A stretch of DNA of 64,000 bases from Rubrivivax sp. (GTDB taxonomy: Bacteria > Pseudomonadota > Gammaproteobacteria > Burkholderiales > Burkholderiaceae_C), in contig JAIXWM010000175.1 in NCBI GenBank assembly GCA_027491255.1, positions 1 through 64,000 of the forward strand, written 5' to 3'. The notes below the pieces were generated by a model. The model worked only from the letters and a program-made list of their open reading frames with translations, had not been told where the DNA came from and ran no database searches. This document shows positions 18,255 through 28,580 of the stretch, piece after piece. Both the position numbers and the translations under genes were made by a program. Numbering within the stretch: the stretch's first letter is position 1; every line of letters starts with the position of its first letter.

Positions 18255-19247
18255 TCAGTCGGCCTTGATGCCGGCGTCGCTGACGACCTTGCGGTAGATC
18301 GGCTCCTCGCGCGCCATGGTCTCGGCCAGGGTGCGCGGCAGGCCGTCCAGCGCATCCACGCCCAGGGCTGCGAAGCGCTGCAGCACCTCGGGGGACTTCA
18401 GCGCCGCGGCCAGCTCGCGGCTCAGGTAGTCCACCTGCGCCTGCGGCATCCGGGCCGGACCGAGCAGCGCGAACCACAGGCCCAGGTGCACCTTCGGGTA
18501 GCCGGCCTCGGCGAAGGTCGGCACCTCGGGCAATTCAGGGGCGCGCTTGTCGCCGGTGAAGGCCAGGCCGACGATCTCGCCCTTGCGGATGAAGGGCAGC
18601 GCGGTCGACTTGCCCATGATGTTGACCGGTATCCGCCCGGCCAGCGTGTCGGCCGTGCCCTGGCCCGCGTCCTTGTACGGGATGTGGTTCAGCGCGATGC
18701 CCGCCTCGCTGCGGAATAACTCGACCGTCAGGTGCGCGGCCGAGCCGATCAAGGGCGAGGTGTAGTCGGTGCCGGTGGGCGAGCGCTTCGTGGCCGCCAC
18801 CAGGTCGGCCACGTTGCGCCAGCCGGTCTTGGCCGAGGCCACGAGCAGGTTGTCCGCGCGCGCCACCAGGCCGATCGGCGTGAAGGCTTCGCTCACCTTG
18901 TAGGGAACCGAGCGGTACATCGCCGGCGAGATCAGCAGGTTGTTGGCCGACAACAGCAGCGTGTAGCCGTCGGGCGCGCTGCGCGCCACGACATCGCTGC
19001 CGATGATGCCGCCGGCCCCTGGCCGGTTGTCCACCGTCCAGGGCTGCCCGGTGCGCCGCTTCATCTCGTCGGCGATCACGCGCGCCACCGGATCGGTGAG
19101 GCTGCCCGGCGCCGCCGGCACGACGAGCCGCACGGGCTTGTCCGGATAGCCGGCCTGCGCGGCGGCCAGCGGGCACCAGGCCCCGAGCAAGAGCGCAACA
19201 GCCCCGGCCCCCAGGGTGGAACGACGAAGGAAGGACACCATGTTCAC
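18255..19247 (-). CDS. Bug-family tripartite tricarboxylate transporter substrate-binding protein
   Basis: GYPDKPVRLVVPAAPGSLTDPVARVIADEMKRRTGQPWTVDNRPGAGGIIGSDVVARSAPDGYTLLLSANN. Confidence 0.95.
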   Translation of the reverse strand: MNMVSFLRRSTLGAGAVALLLGAWCPLAAAQAGYPDKPVRLVVPAAPGSLTDPVARVIADEMKRRTGQPWTVDNRPGAGGIIGSDVVARSAPDGYTLLLSANNLLISPAMYRSVPYKVSEAFTPIGLVARADNLLVASAKTGWRNVADLVAATKRSPTGTDYTSPLIGSAAHLTVELFRSEAGIALNHIPYKDAGQGTADTLAGRIPVNIMGKSTALPFIRKGEIVGLAFTGDKRAPELPEVPTFAEAGYPKVHLGLWFALLGPARMPQAQVDYLSRELAAALKSPEVLQRFAALGVDALDGLPRTLAETMAREEPIYRKVVSDAGIKAD

Positions 19248-19440
19248 CTCGACGGAAGACGCGGCCGACGGGGCCGCACGCAGCCAATGCGGTGCAGTCT
19301 AGAGACGGCAGGCTGTTCGCGATAGCGTCATTTTTCGAGCGTGGTGGTGCAGCCGATGCAGCACGGCGCAGGCCATGGCGGGCCGCTGCGACGCAGAGCC
19401 GCCCGCGCCGGCGTGCACGCCGGGAGCGGGCGAAGAACTC

Positions 19441-20385
19441 TCAGGCTTCAGCCGCCTGCAGGCGCGCGATCTCCTCGGCCGCGACGCGGACGAAGGCGTC
19501 GAGTGCCGGTGGCAGCGTGCGCTCCACGCGCACGTAGATGCCCAGGTGGCTGGTGATCGCGGGCCGCAAGGGCAGGTGCACCAGTTCGCCGAGGCCGATC
19601 TCGCGTTCGATGCCGAAGCGGTTCAGGAAGGCCACGCCCAGGCCCCGTGCGGCCAGGCCCTTCATCAAGTCCAGCGAGGCGGTCTCGAGCCGGATGTCCA
19701 GCGGGCGCTTGCAGGCGCCCAGCAGCGGCGCGATGTCGGCGTGGAAGGACAGGTCTGGGCTCGGCAGCACCATCGGGTGGCGCACGCAGTCGGCAAAGCC
19801 CACCGTGCCCAGGCCGGTGAGCGGATGCCCCGTAGGCACCACGGCCCCGAGCGCGAAGGCCCCGACGGCCAGCTGACGCAAGCCCGGAACCTTGCGCGGC
19901 AGAAAAGCGAGCGCTGCATCGGCATCGCCCGCTTCGACCAGCCCGGCCGCCTCGGCCGAGGTGGCGACCCGCACCCGGATCTCGATGGCCGGGTAGCGCC
20001 GGGCCATCGTCTGCAGCACCTCGGGCAGGAAGGCCGCCGTCAGCGCGGCCACGGTCACGACCTCCAGCGTGCCACGTTGCAGACCCTGCAGCGCCGCGAG
20101 CTCGCCGTGCATGCGCTCGGCGTCGTGAAGCACGTGGATCACGTGCGCCGCGACGATCTCGCCGACCGGCGTCAGCCGCAGGCCGCGCGGCAGGCGCTCG
20201 AACAGGGGCGAGCCGATCTCGTCCTCCCACTGCAGCAGTTGCCGGTTCAGCGCCGACGACGAGATGTGCAGCCGGCGTGCCGCCTCACGGATCGATCCGC
20301 AGCGCCGGATGGTGTCGAAGTTGCGAAAGCTGCGCGCGTGCAGTGTCACGGGGGCCCCTCTGCGCTCCGAGGCAACCCGGAGCAA
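19441..20385 (-). CDS. LysR family transcriptional regulator
   Basis: FRNFDTIRRCGSIREAARRLHISSSALNRQLLQWEDEIGSPLFERLPRGLRLTPVGE (wHTH) plus LysR substrate-binding domain. Confidence 0.93.
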   Translation of the reverse strand: MLRVASERRGAPVTLHARSFRNFDTIRRCGSIREAARRLHISSSALNRQLLQWEDEIGSPLFERLPRGLRLTPVGEIVAAHVIHVLHDAERMHGELAALQGLQRGTLEVVTVAALTAAFLPEVLQTMARRYPAIEIRVRVATSAEAAGLVEAGDADAALAFLPRKVPGLRQLAVGAFALGAVVPTGHPLTGLGTVGFADCVRHPMVLPSPDLSFHADIAPLLGACKRPLDIRLETASLDLMKGLAARGLGVAFLNRFGIEREIGLGELVHLPLRPAITSHLGIYVRVERTLPPALDAFVRVAAEEIARLQAAEA

Positions 20386-20482
20386 CCATCATTGTGCGGG
20401 CGGCGCGCCGATTTCGGCCGGATCGCAGCTTCCCCGTCCGTCCACGTCCCGCACCGAACGCGCCTCCTCGAGGCCCGCAACC

Positions 20483-20835
20483 ATGAAGATCTCCACGTCC
20501 GTCGAACACAGATATCGGCTGATCTTGATGACCGTCATCCTGCGTGCGCGGGAACTCGGTGTGTGTCGGTCCAAGGAGTCTGGTTCGGCATCGGCCCCAG
20601 GCTCGGCATCCTCAGGGACTTCCTGATCGCCTTCTTCCCGGTCACGGTCCACAGCGCCACCAGCTTGTCCACGCTTGGGCCCGGGCTGACCGGCAACCAC
20701 ACCGAGAACGCGACGCAGGACCAGCACTGCCGCGAGGTCTTCGCGCGCGGGCAGAAGGCGTTGCAGGTCACCGGGCCCGTGGCCGAGGTCGAGGAAGAGA
20801 CCGCCGCGCTGCACCGCGGGTTGCGGCGGCGTTGA
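20483..20835 (+). pseudogene. Internally deleted and frameshifted remnant of a permease-deaminase gene pair (paralogue of 15524-16767)
   Basis: MKISTSVEHRYRLILMTVILRARELGV vs MKMSKSLERWSPLLLLAIILFIWELGV; then, in another frame, VWFGIGPRLGILRDFLIAFFPVTVHSATSLSTL vs VWFGIGLGPGILTAFLISFFPITVNIATGLATL joined to LTGNHTENATQDQHCREVFARGQKALQVTGPVAEVEEETAALHRG vs LTGNHTENPTLDLPCREVFARGQKTVQVIGPVAEVEEEIAALHRG. Confidence 0.9.
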
Positions 20836-20879
20836 GCGTCCTCGGATGTCAGGTGCGCCAGCGGGTCGGACCGCGAGCC

Positions 20880-22433
20880 TCAGCGCTGCGCTGCCGCGTC
20901 GATGATTTCCTGGGCATCCTCGGGCTCCAGCACACCGAGCTGGCGCGCCGAGGCTGCTGCGGCTGCAACGCGCTCCCGATAGACGAGGGGCGTGGGGTAC
21001 AGCGCTTTGAGCTTCTCCTGTGAAAACGGCGATTCGCTGCCCAGCAGGAAGCAGAAGTTCGCCCCCTGCCCGGCGAACTTGTTGGACCCCTGATACCCGG
21101 CCAGCGGAACCTCGATGGCCGGCAGGCGCACGCCGCCCACGGCATTGCCATGCCCGTCCCGCTGAATGCCGCCGTCGCGCAAGGCCATCCGCTCGACGGC
21201 GGCGGGGGCAGTGCCGTTGCGCACCCAGCGATCCAGCGCGCCATGCGCCGCATTGAGCGCATAGCGGTGCGGGAACGTGGTGATCTTGTTCACACAGGTG
21301 ATGGACAGGGCCGGAAAAGGCGTGTTGCGGAAATCGCGATCGGCGGTGGTGCGGCTTCGGCTGTCCTGGCTGGAATGACCTGCGCCGGCAACCTCCCACA
21401 GCCTGAAGCGTGTGTCGTCAGGTCGACGTGCCGCCACCGTACCCGGCACGTCGGTTTCCGTGTTGATGTTCAGCACCGGAACACCCGCGTCGCGCAGCGC
21501 CTGCTGCGGCGCATCGCGCGCAAACACCGGCGCGCACTGGTTGAGCGGCGTCCAATTCCCGGTCCGCGAGGCCACCAGATAGCCGTCAAAGGGCGGCGGC
21601 ACGTCGGCAGCACGCATCGCGGGCAGGACCGTGTTGATGTAGGTGACCAGGTAGTTGGCGGTCTGCGAGTACCCGGAGGCCAAGAGCCATTGAACCGGAT
21701 AGCCGGCCAGTGGGCCGGCGGGGCTTCGAAGCAGGGCCCCAGCCTGGCTGAGGATGTCCCACGCGAGACCATCCTCGCTGTCCTTGAACGACGTGACGCC
21801 ACTGCCCTGAGGCTCACATACCCCGGGCTGCGGGTTGGGGAAGGAAAGGTCCTGGTAGCGCTTGGGCGAGTTCTTGAGATCGAACTGCGATGCCATGGTC
21901 CGCGCGGCCACCGGCTTGACCGTCAGCCCGACATAGATGTCTCCGCGCCGCAGCAAGTGCTCGAGGGACAAGGCGCCCAGGACGTCCTGGTCATAGCGCG
22001 CCGTCGGATTGAGCAGTTCAAGCCACACCGTGCCGCTGAAACGTGCGGGGTCGGCCGGCTTGCGAACGATGAAGCGCGTCGTGTATTTCACCCCAGCCGA
22101 TGCGACCGTGGCCAGTCCGTCCGGGCCATGGGCGTACACATTCGCACGGCCTGACTGCAGGAACTCGCTCTCGATCTGACCGGCCGCGGCGATCTGGTCG
22201 GCCCGCGATCCGAAGGGCCGCGAGGTCGGCGACACGGGGATCTCGCTGAAAACCGGCAGCGGCAGCGCCTGCGCCGCGACGGGTGGTGCGAACCCGCACC
22301 ACACCGCGCCAACACAGACCGACGCCAGCCTCAAGATGCCGATCCGCCCCGTGGCGACGGTCGCAGAAAACGCAAGCGCTGCCCCGTTCGCAGGCTCTTG
22401 AATAGATGCAATAGCATCGACCATGCTTCTCAT
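20880..22433 (-). CDS. Secreted alpha/beta hydrolase domain-containing protein
   Basis: MRSMVDAIASIQE... with AGGAGG upstream; signal-like segment; GYSQTANYLVTYINTVLP nucleophile-elbow-like motif, EVAGAGHSSQDS His region. Confidence 0.75.
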   Translation of the reverse strand: MRSMVDAIASIQEPANGAALAFSATVATGRIGILRLASVCVGAVWCGFAPPVAAQALPLPVFSEIPVSPTSRPFGSRADQIAAAGQIESEFLQSGRANVYAHGPDGLATVASAGVKYTTRFIVRKPADPARFSGTVWLELLNPTARYDQDVLGALSLEHLLRRGDIYVGLTVKPVAARTMASQFDLKNSPKRYQDLSFPNPQPGVCEPQGSGVTSFKDSEDGLAWDILSQAGALLRSPAGPLAGYPVQWLLASGYSQTANYLVTYINTVLPAMRAADVPPPFDGYLVASRTGNWTPLNQCAPVFARDAPQQALRDAGVPVLNINTETDVPGTVAARRPDDTRFRLWEVAGAGHSSQDSRSRTTADRDFRNTPFPALSITCVNKITTFPHRYALNAAHGALDRWVRNGTAPAAVERMALRDGGIQRDGHGNAVGGVRLPAIEVPLAGYQGSNKFAGQGANFCFLLGSESPFSQEKLKALYPTPLVYRERVAAAAASARQLGVLEPEDAQEIIDAAAQR

Positions 22434-22702
22434 GATGCCCTCCTGCTGATCCGGCGCGAAGGCTCTCTCGCGCGCAAAGCCGTCTGCGCCACGAAGGCAC
22501 GAAGTCAGCCCATCGCAGGCCCGCAACATGATTCTTGGCGAAATACCGCCCAGGGGCAAGCTTACGGCGCCGGTGACCCACTCGCCAAACTGGCGGTGCA
22601 CACCTGGCACGAGCAGCTGCAAGACCTCGACGCGGGACCGCCCGCCGGACGGCCCCTGCCGCAGCACGAGCGTACGCCCGCCTGGGCGGCTGACTTCAAC
22701 GC

Positions 22703-23371
22703 TCAGCGCAAGGCCAGCCAGATCTCGTTGCGCCGCAGGAACCACGGCGTGAATGGCGCGTTGTAGCGCGCCAGCACCGGTTCGCCCTGCGTGGCCACCC
22801 CCTCCTGGGCCAGCGTCGCCCTGAGCAAGCCCAGGTGCTCGTCGTCGTTTTCTTGCGACCAGCGGCCCGAATAGCGGATCACCGCCCACTGCGTCGCGGG
22901 CACCAGACGCAGCCGAACCCGCGGGTCCAGCGGCTCGGGTGCCGACTCCAGGGTCACGCCCTTGGGCAGCACGAACTGGACGAGCGTGCCCCCATCGGCC
23001 GCGGCCGACTGCGTCACCGGTGCGGTCATCTCCATCGTCACCGGCGCGGCCGTCTGCGTCACCGGCGCGGTCATCTCGAACTTCTTCTGGCCCTTGTTCT
23101 TGCCGAAGATGTAGCCTGCCAGGATGGGGAATGCCTGGCCGCCGGCCTCCTGGGCGCTGACCTTCAACACCACTTCGGCCACCACGTAAGGCGCGTACTG
23201 GCGCAGTTCCGTCTTGCCGAAGGTGCGCAGCACGGTGTACTGCGGCTCTTCGGTGGCGTGGCTTGTGCGGGGCATGGTCGTCAGCGCGAACCACAGCAGC
23301 GCCAGCAGCAGCAGCAGGGGCGTTCGCACTCGGTGCAGGGGTGGAGCGATCATGACCACAGCGTAGTCCAT
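22703..23371 (-). CDS. SOUL family heme-binding protein
   Basis: EEPQYTVLRTFGKTELRQYAPYVVAEV...KFEMTAPVTQ...YNAPFTPWFLRRNEIWLAL. Confidence 0.92.
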   Translation of the reverse strand: MDYAVVMIAPPLHRVRTPLLLLLALLWFALTTMPRTSHATEEPQYTVLRTFGKTELRQYAPYVVAEVVLKVSAQEAGGQAFPILAGYIFGKNKGQKKFEMTAPVTQTAAPVTMEMTAPVTQSAAADGGTLVQFVLPKGVTLESAPEPLDPRVRLRLVPATQWAVIRYSGRWSQENDDEHLGLLRATLAQEGVATQGEPVLARYNAPFTPWFLRRNEIWLALR

Positions 23372-23772
23372 CTTCTCATCTGGGCGCGCGGCGCTGGCGC
23401 AATTCGACGCAGGCACGCGAGTTGTCGGCAGCCCCGCCTCGCCGCTCGGCATCGAGGGCAACGGCGCCTGCATGGGCGTGCGCATGAGCTCGCTGCGCGC
23501 CAGCCGGGCGGGTAGTCGCAGCGCCTGTCAAGGCACGGCTCCAGCATGCGCCCGCCGAGAGGCTGTCGGCCGGCCCGCTGCGAGCCTCGCCCTGGAGGGC
23601 CGCCCTTCGCGAGCTGGTTGGGAACCCATGCACCGCGGCATTCGCCGCGGATCCCGACGCCTGCGCAGGGAAAGTCCGGGGCGCGTGACAAGATCAAGGC
23701 GCCGGGCGCCGATACTTCGCAGCCTCTCCCTCCCCTGCTGTGGGCACTGCGCGTGCCTGCACGCCCGCCCGC

Positions 23773-24603
23773 ATGGCCTGGACCGGCAGACTCCAGCTCG
23801 ACTACCGCCTCGACGGCCAGCGCACCATCGCGCACGACCGGCACGAGGGCCCGCTGCGCGTGCTGCAGCGCCTGTACCCCGAGGGCGACTCGATCTGCCA
23901 CCACGTGCTGGTGCATCCGCCCGGCGGCATCGCCGGCGGCGACGTGCTCGACATCGACGCCACGCTCGCACCTGGCTCGCACGCCGTCGTCACGACGCCC
24001 GGGGCGACGCGCTTCTACCGCAGCGCCGGCGCGAGCGCGGTGCAACGCGCGCGGCTGCGCCTGCAGGCTGACGCGCGGCTCGAGTGGCTGCCGTTGGAAA
24101 CGCTGGCCTACGACGGCTGCATCGCCGAGAACCACCTGCGGCTCGAGCTCGAGCCCGGCGCCCAGGCCATGGGCTGGGACGTGCTGGCCCTGGGCCTGCC
24201 TGCAGCGAACGCACCGTTTGCGCGAGGCAGCTACCTGCAGCACCTGGAATGGCCCGGTCACTGGCTCGAGCGCGCGCGCATCGCCGCCGACGACGCGCTG
24301 CTGCTCGACTCGCCGCTGGGTTGGGCCGGCCGGCGTGTGCTCGGCACGCTGTGGTTCGCCGGCCTGCCCCCGCGCGACACGGCGCTGCGCGAGGCGCTGC
24401 TCGACGGTGCGCGCGCCGTCATCGACGCCACGCCGCCAGACACGCCCGCCGGGGCGACGGCCCCGCACCCTGGCCTGGTGCTCGTGCGCGTGCTGGCAAG
24501 CCGTGTCGAGCCCGCGATGCGGCTGCTGCTGGCCGTGCGTGCGGCCTGGCGCCAGGCCGGCTGGGCGCTGCAGTCGCACCCGCCACGGGTGTGGTCGACC
24601 TGA
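23773..24603 (+). CDS. ureD: Urease accessory protein UreD
   Basis: GPLRVLQRLYPEGDSICHHVLVHPPGGIAGGDVLDIDATLAPGSHAVVTTPGATRFYRS. Confidence 0.93.
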   Translation: MAWTGRLQLDYRLDGQRTIAHDRHEGPLRVLQRLYPEGDSICHHVLVHPPGGIAGGDVLDIDATLAPGSHAVVTTPGATRFYRSAGASAVQRARLRLQADARLEWLPLETLAYDGCIAENHLRLELEPGAQAMGWDVLALGLPAANAPFARGSYLQHLEWPGHWLERARIAADDALLLDSPLGWAGRRVLGTLWFAGLPPRDTALREALLDGARAVIDATPPDTPAGATAPHPGLVLVRVLASRVEPAMRLLLAVRAAWRQAGWALQSHPPRVWST

Positions 24604-24645
24604 GAACGCTTCAGGGCGCAGGCTGAGGTCTGTCGCCCGGAACGA

Positions 24646-25866
24646 TCAACCCGGCAAGGCCATGGCGCAGGCATGCGCGCTGGACCAGGCCCACTGGAAG
24701 TTGTAGCCGCCCAGCCACCCAGTGACGTCGACGACCTCGCCGATGAAGTACAGGCCGGGTTGCTTCGACTCCATCGTGCGCGAGGACAGGTCGCGCGTGT
24801 CCACGCCCCCCAGGGTCACCTCGGCCTTGCGGTAGCCCTCGGTGTCCACCGGCTGGAGTTCCCAGCGCTTCAGCCGATCGGCCAGCAGCGTCAGCGCCTT
24901 GTTGGACACCTCGGCCACCGGGCGCTGCCAGTCGGCCTGCGATTGCACCCAGGCGTCGGCCAGACGGCTGGGCATCAGCGTGGCGAGTTCGTTGGCGACC
25001 CGGCGGCGCGAGGTGGCCTTGGCGCGCAGCAGGGAAGCCGTCAGGTCGGTGCCGGGCGCCAGGTCCAGCTCGATGGTCGTGCCCGGCTGCCAGTAGCTGG
25101 AGATCTGCAGCACGGCCGGCCCCGACAGGCCGCGGTGGGTGAACAGCAGGTCCTCGACGAAGGCGCCACGCGCGGGCCCGGCGCCGGTGGCGATGCCCAC
25201 CGGCAAGGCCAGCCCCGCCAGGCCGGCATAGGGCGCCCAGCCCTGGCCGTCGAAGGTCAGCGGCACCAGGCCCGGGCGTGGCTCGACCACGCGCAGACCG
25301 AACTGCCGGGCCACGCGATGGCCGAAATCGGTGGCGCCGATCTTGGGGATGGACAGGCCGCCGGTGGCGATCACCAGCGCGCGTGTGCGCACGCTGCCGC
25401 GGTCGGTGTCGAGTGCGTAGAGCGCATCGCCCCCATGGAGGATGGCCGTCACCTTGCAGGGCTGCCAGCGCTCCACGCCTGCGGCCTCGGCCTCGCGCAG
25501 CAGCATCTGGATGAGGTCCTCGGCCGAGCGGTCGCAGAAGAGTTGGCCCTTGTGCTTCTCGTGGAAGGCAATGCCATGGCGGCGGACCAGGCCGATGAAA
25601 TCGGCTGGCGTGTAGCGCGACAGCGCAGAGCGGCAGAACTGCGGGTTGGCACTGAGGAAGTGCCGGTGCGGCGCCTGCGGGTCCATGTCCCGATTGGTGA
25701 AATTCGCGCGGCCGCCGCCCGAGATGCGGATCTTCTCGGCGACCTTCTCGCTGTGGTCCAGCAGCAGCACGCGCAGGCCACGCTGGCCGGCGATGCCGGC
25801 GCAGAACAGCCCTGCGGCGCCGGCGCCGACGACAACGACATCCCACGGGGTGTCGGGGCCGTTCAT
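24646..25866 (-). CDS. NAD(P)/FAD-dependent oxidoreductase, HI0933/YhiN (BaiN-like) family
   Basis: WDVVVVGAGAAGLFCAGIAGQRGLRVLLLDHSEKVAEKIRISGGGRANFTN; VTGWLGGYNFQWAWSSAHACAMAL. Confidence 0.93.
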   Translation of the reverse strand: MNGPDTPWDVVVVGAGAAGLFCAGIAGQRGLRVLLLDHSEKVAEKIRISGGGRANFTNRDMDPQAPHRHFLSANPQFCRSALSRYTPADFIGLVRRHGIAFHEKHKGQLFCDRSAEDLIQMLLREAEAAGVERWQPCKVTAILHGGDALYALDTDRGSVRTRALVIATGGLSIPKIGATDFGHRVARQFGLRVVEPRPGLVPLTFDGQGWAPYAGLAGLALPVGIATGAGPARGAFVEDLLFTHRGLSGPAVLQISSYWQPGTTIELDLAPGTDLTASLLRAKATSRRRVANELATLMPSRLADAWVQSQADWQRPVAEVSNKALTLLADRLKRWELQPVDTEGYRKAEVTLGGVDTRDLSSRTMESKQPGLYFIGEVVDVTGWLGGYNFQWAWSSAHACAMALPG

Positions 25867-26034
25867 CGCAGCGGCGAGTTGAATATGGTCATGATGCGAG
25901 TGTGCCCGGTCGCGCGACTTCACGAACCGTCATGGCAAGCGGTGGGGCCGGGAAGGCCGCGCGCGCTGGCGGTCCAGCCCGCAGGTTCGGCGCATCGCCG
26001 CAAGGTCACGACAGACCAGCCCTGCGGACCATCC

Positions 26035-27729
26035 TCACGCCGTCTTCTGCTCCGCCACGCCCAGTTCCTCCACCATCTGCTGGCGCATCAGGAACTTCTG
26101 GATCTTGCCGGTGATGGTCATCGGGAAGGCGTCGACGAACTTCACGTGGCGCGGGATCTTGTAGTGCGCGATCTGGCCCCGGCAGAACTCGCGGATCTCC
26201 TCGGCCGTGGCCTGCTGGCCGTCGCGCAGACGGATCCAGGCGCACACCTCCTCGCCGTACTTCGCGTCGGGCACGCCGATCACCTGCACGTCCTGCACCT
26301 TGGGGTGGCGGTAGAGGAACTCCTCGATCTCGCGCGGGTAGACGTTCTCGCCGCCGCGGATCACCATGTCCTTGAGGCGGCCGACGATGTTGACGTAGCC
26401 CGCCTCGTCCATCGTGGCGAGGTCACCGGTGTGCATCCAGCCCCCGGCGTCTATGGCCTCGCGGGTCTTGTCATCGTCGCCCCAGTAGCCGCGCATGACC
26501 GAGTAGCCGCGGGTGCAGAACTCGCCCGTCTGGCCGCGCGGCACCACCCGGCCCTGCGCATCGACGATCTTGACCTCGATGTGAGGCTGCACCCGCCCGA
26601 CGGTGGACACGCGTCGCTCCAGCGGGTCGTCCACCGAACTCTGCGTGGATACGGGCGAGGTCTCCGTCATGCCGTAGGCGATGGTGACCTCGCGCAGGTT
26701 CATCTGCGACTGCACCCGCTTCATCACCTCCACCGGGCAGGGCGAGCCGGCCATGATGCCGGTGCGCAGCGTGGCGAGATCGAACTCGGCGAAGCGCGGG
26801 TGGTCGAGCTCGGCGATGAACATCGTCGGCACGCCGTAGAGCGCGGTGCAGCGCTCCTCCTGCACCGCCTGCAGCACGGCCAGCGGGTCGAAGGCGTCGG
26901 CCGGGTAGACCATGGTCGCGCCGTGCGTCAGGCAGCCGAGGTTGCCCATGACCATGCCGAAGCAGTGGTACAGCGGCACGGGAATGCACAGGCGGTCCTC
27001 GTGCGTGAGGCGGATCGCCTCGCCGACGAAGTAGCCGTTGTTCAGGATGTTCTGGTGCGTCAGCGTTGCGCCCTTGGGGTAGCCCGTCGTGCCCGATGTG
27101 AACTGGATGTTGATCGGGTCGTCGAACTGCAGCGTCGCGGCCAGCTCGGCCAAGCGCGCATGCTCGGAGGCGCCGCCGCCGAGCGCGATGTCGTCGAAGT
27201 TCAGCATGCCGGCCGTTCGCTCGCCACCCAGGCGAACCACGGTGCGCAGGTGCGGCAGCGCGCGCGCGCTGAGCGCCCCGGGCGTGGCCGTGGCGAGCTC
27301 GGGCGCGAGGTCGTTGACGATCTCGAGGTAGTCGCTCGTCTTCAGCGCCGGCGCCAGCACCAGCGCCTTGCACTGCACCTTGTTCAGCGCGTACTCGAGC
27401 TCGGCGCGCCGGTAAGCCGGGTTGATGTTGACCAGGATGAGGCCGGCCTTGGCGCTGGCGAACTGCGTCAGCGTCCACTCCACGCAGTTGGGCGCCCAGA
27501 TGCCGATGCGATCCCCGGGCTCCAGCCCCAGCGCGAGCAGGCCGGCGGCGAGCGCGTCCACCCGCTGCCCGAGCTCGCGCCAGGTCCAACGCACACCCTG
27601 GTGGCGCACCACCAGGGCCTCGCGGTCGGGCCAGCGCTCGACGGTGCGGTCGAAACACTCACCAATGGTCTGGCCGAGCAGGCGCATCGGCGACGCGCCG
27701 TGGTCATAGGACGGGGCTGTGGAGGACAT
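26035..27729 (-). CDS. AMP-binding fatty-acyl-CoA ligase
   Basis: [66 protein letters not shown]. Confidence 0.95.
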   Translation of the reverse strand: MSSTAPSYDHGASPMRLLGQTIGECFDRTVERWPDREALVVRHQGVRWTWRELGQRVDALAAGLLALGLEPGDRIGIWAPNCVEWTLTQFASAKAGLILVNINPAYRRAELEYALNKVQCKALVLAPALKTSDYLEIVNDLAPELATATPGALSARALPHLRTVVRLGGERTAGMLNFDDIALGGGASEHARLAELAATLQFDDPINIQFTSGTTGYPKGATLTHQNILNNGYFVGEAIRLTHEDRLCIPVPLYHCFGMVMGNLGCLTHGATMVYPADAFDPLAVLQAVQEERCTALYGVPTMFIAELDHPRFAEFDLATLRTGIMAGSPCPVEVMKRVQSQMNLREVTIAYGMTETSPVSTQSSVDDPLERRVSTVGRVQPHIEVKIVDAQGRVVPRGQTGEFCTRGYSVMRGYWGDDDKTREAIDAGGWMHTGDLATMDEAGYVNIVGRLKDMVIRGGENVYPREIEEFLYRHPKVQDVQVIGVPDAKYGEEVCAWIRLRDGQQATAEEIREFCRGQIAHYKIPRHVKFVDAFPMTITGKIQKFLMRQQMVEELGVAEQKTA

Positions 27730-27986
27730 CGTTGAGAACTCCTTTGCAACTGCGGGGCGTCGCATCCCCCAAGACCCACCTCACCGGCAGACGCCAGATC
27801 CATGGAGGGAGGCGCAAGACAAGCGGCATCGACTTCAACACGGGCGGCGAGACACCGGCGCGGTCAAGTGTCGCCCGACCAGGCTCGGTATTCGCACCAA
27901 GGGTGATGAACCCTGCCTCGACACGGCTCGCCAATCCGATGAACCGGTGCCCCGCGCATCGACGCGCTCAGCGGCAGGGCCCGGAT

Positions 27987-28403
27987 TCACGCGCCGAAGA
28001 CCGCACGGTTGTTCTTGACGACGATGGCCTGGAAGTAGGGCTGGAACTGGTCTTCGGACACGCCCATGGCGCTGAGCAGGCGACCGAACATCGCCTGCTC
28101 CTGCGGGGCGGCCACGCCATCGGCAAGCAGCGAGTCGCACGCATTGACGAGCAGGCACAGGCGCTGGCGGTCGTCGAGCACCCCGGGCGCGGCCTGGAGG
28201 AACTCGTCGAAGCTCGCTGCCCGCCAGTACTTCACCGCGGTGTCCAGCAGCGCGCGGTCGGCGCCGACGATGCCGCGCAACTGCCCGAGCTCCTCCTCGC
28301 CAATCTGTCCGTCGGCGGCCATCATGTAAAGCACACCCACCGCCAGGGCGACACGAGGCTGCAGTTTCGGGCGCTCGTTCTTGAACATGTCGAAAAGACC
28401 CAT
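27987..28403 (-). CDS. TerB family tellurite resistance-like protein
   Basis: ALAVGVLYMMAADGQIGEEELGQLRGIVG ... 138 aa alpha-helical TerB-like protein. Confidence 0.75.
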   Translation of the reverse strand: MGLFDMFKNERPKLQPRVALAVGVLYMMAADGQIGEEELGQLRGIVGADRALLDTAVKYWRAASFDEFLQAAPGVLDDRQRLCLLVNACDSLLADGVAAPQEQAMFGRLLSAMGVSEDQFQPYFQAIVVKNNRAVFGA

Positions 28404-28580
28404 GGACGACTCCTTTGAAAAACGGAAGATGGCCTGCGCGCGACCGGCTCACACGCCAGACGACGACAACCCACAATTGGATCACGCAGAGCGCCTGCAA
28501 GCTGGCGGCTCAGCTCATGCCCGCCTCACAGGCGGTGCCAGCAGGCTCAGGCCCCGACAAGACACGGGGCCGCGCCGCCA

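Noticed and set aside
20389-21399. 336-aa minus ORF
   Set aside because: Reverse frame of the permease-deaminase remnant and of the hydrolase gene; composition artefact
22441-22702. Small ORFs between the alpha/beta hydrolase and SOUL genes
   Set aside because: No recognisable motif or ribosome-binding context
24673-27735. 1020-aa plus-strand ORF
   Set aside because: Antisense to the HI0933 flavoprotein and acyl-CoA ligase; mirror-frame composition
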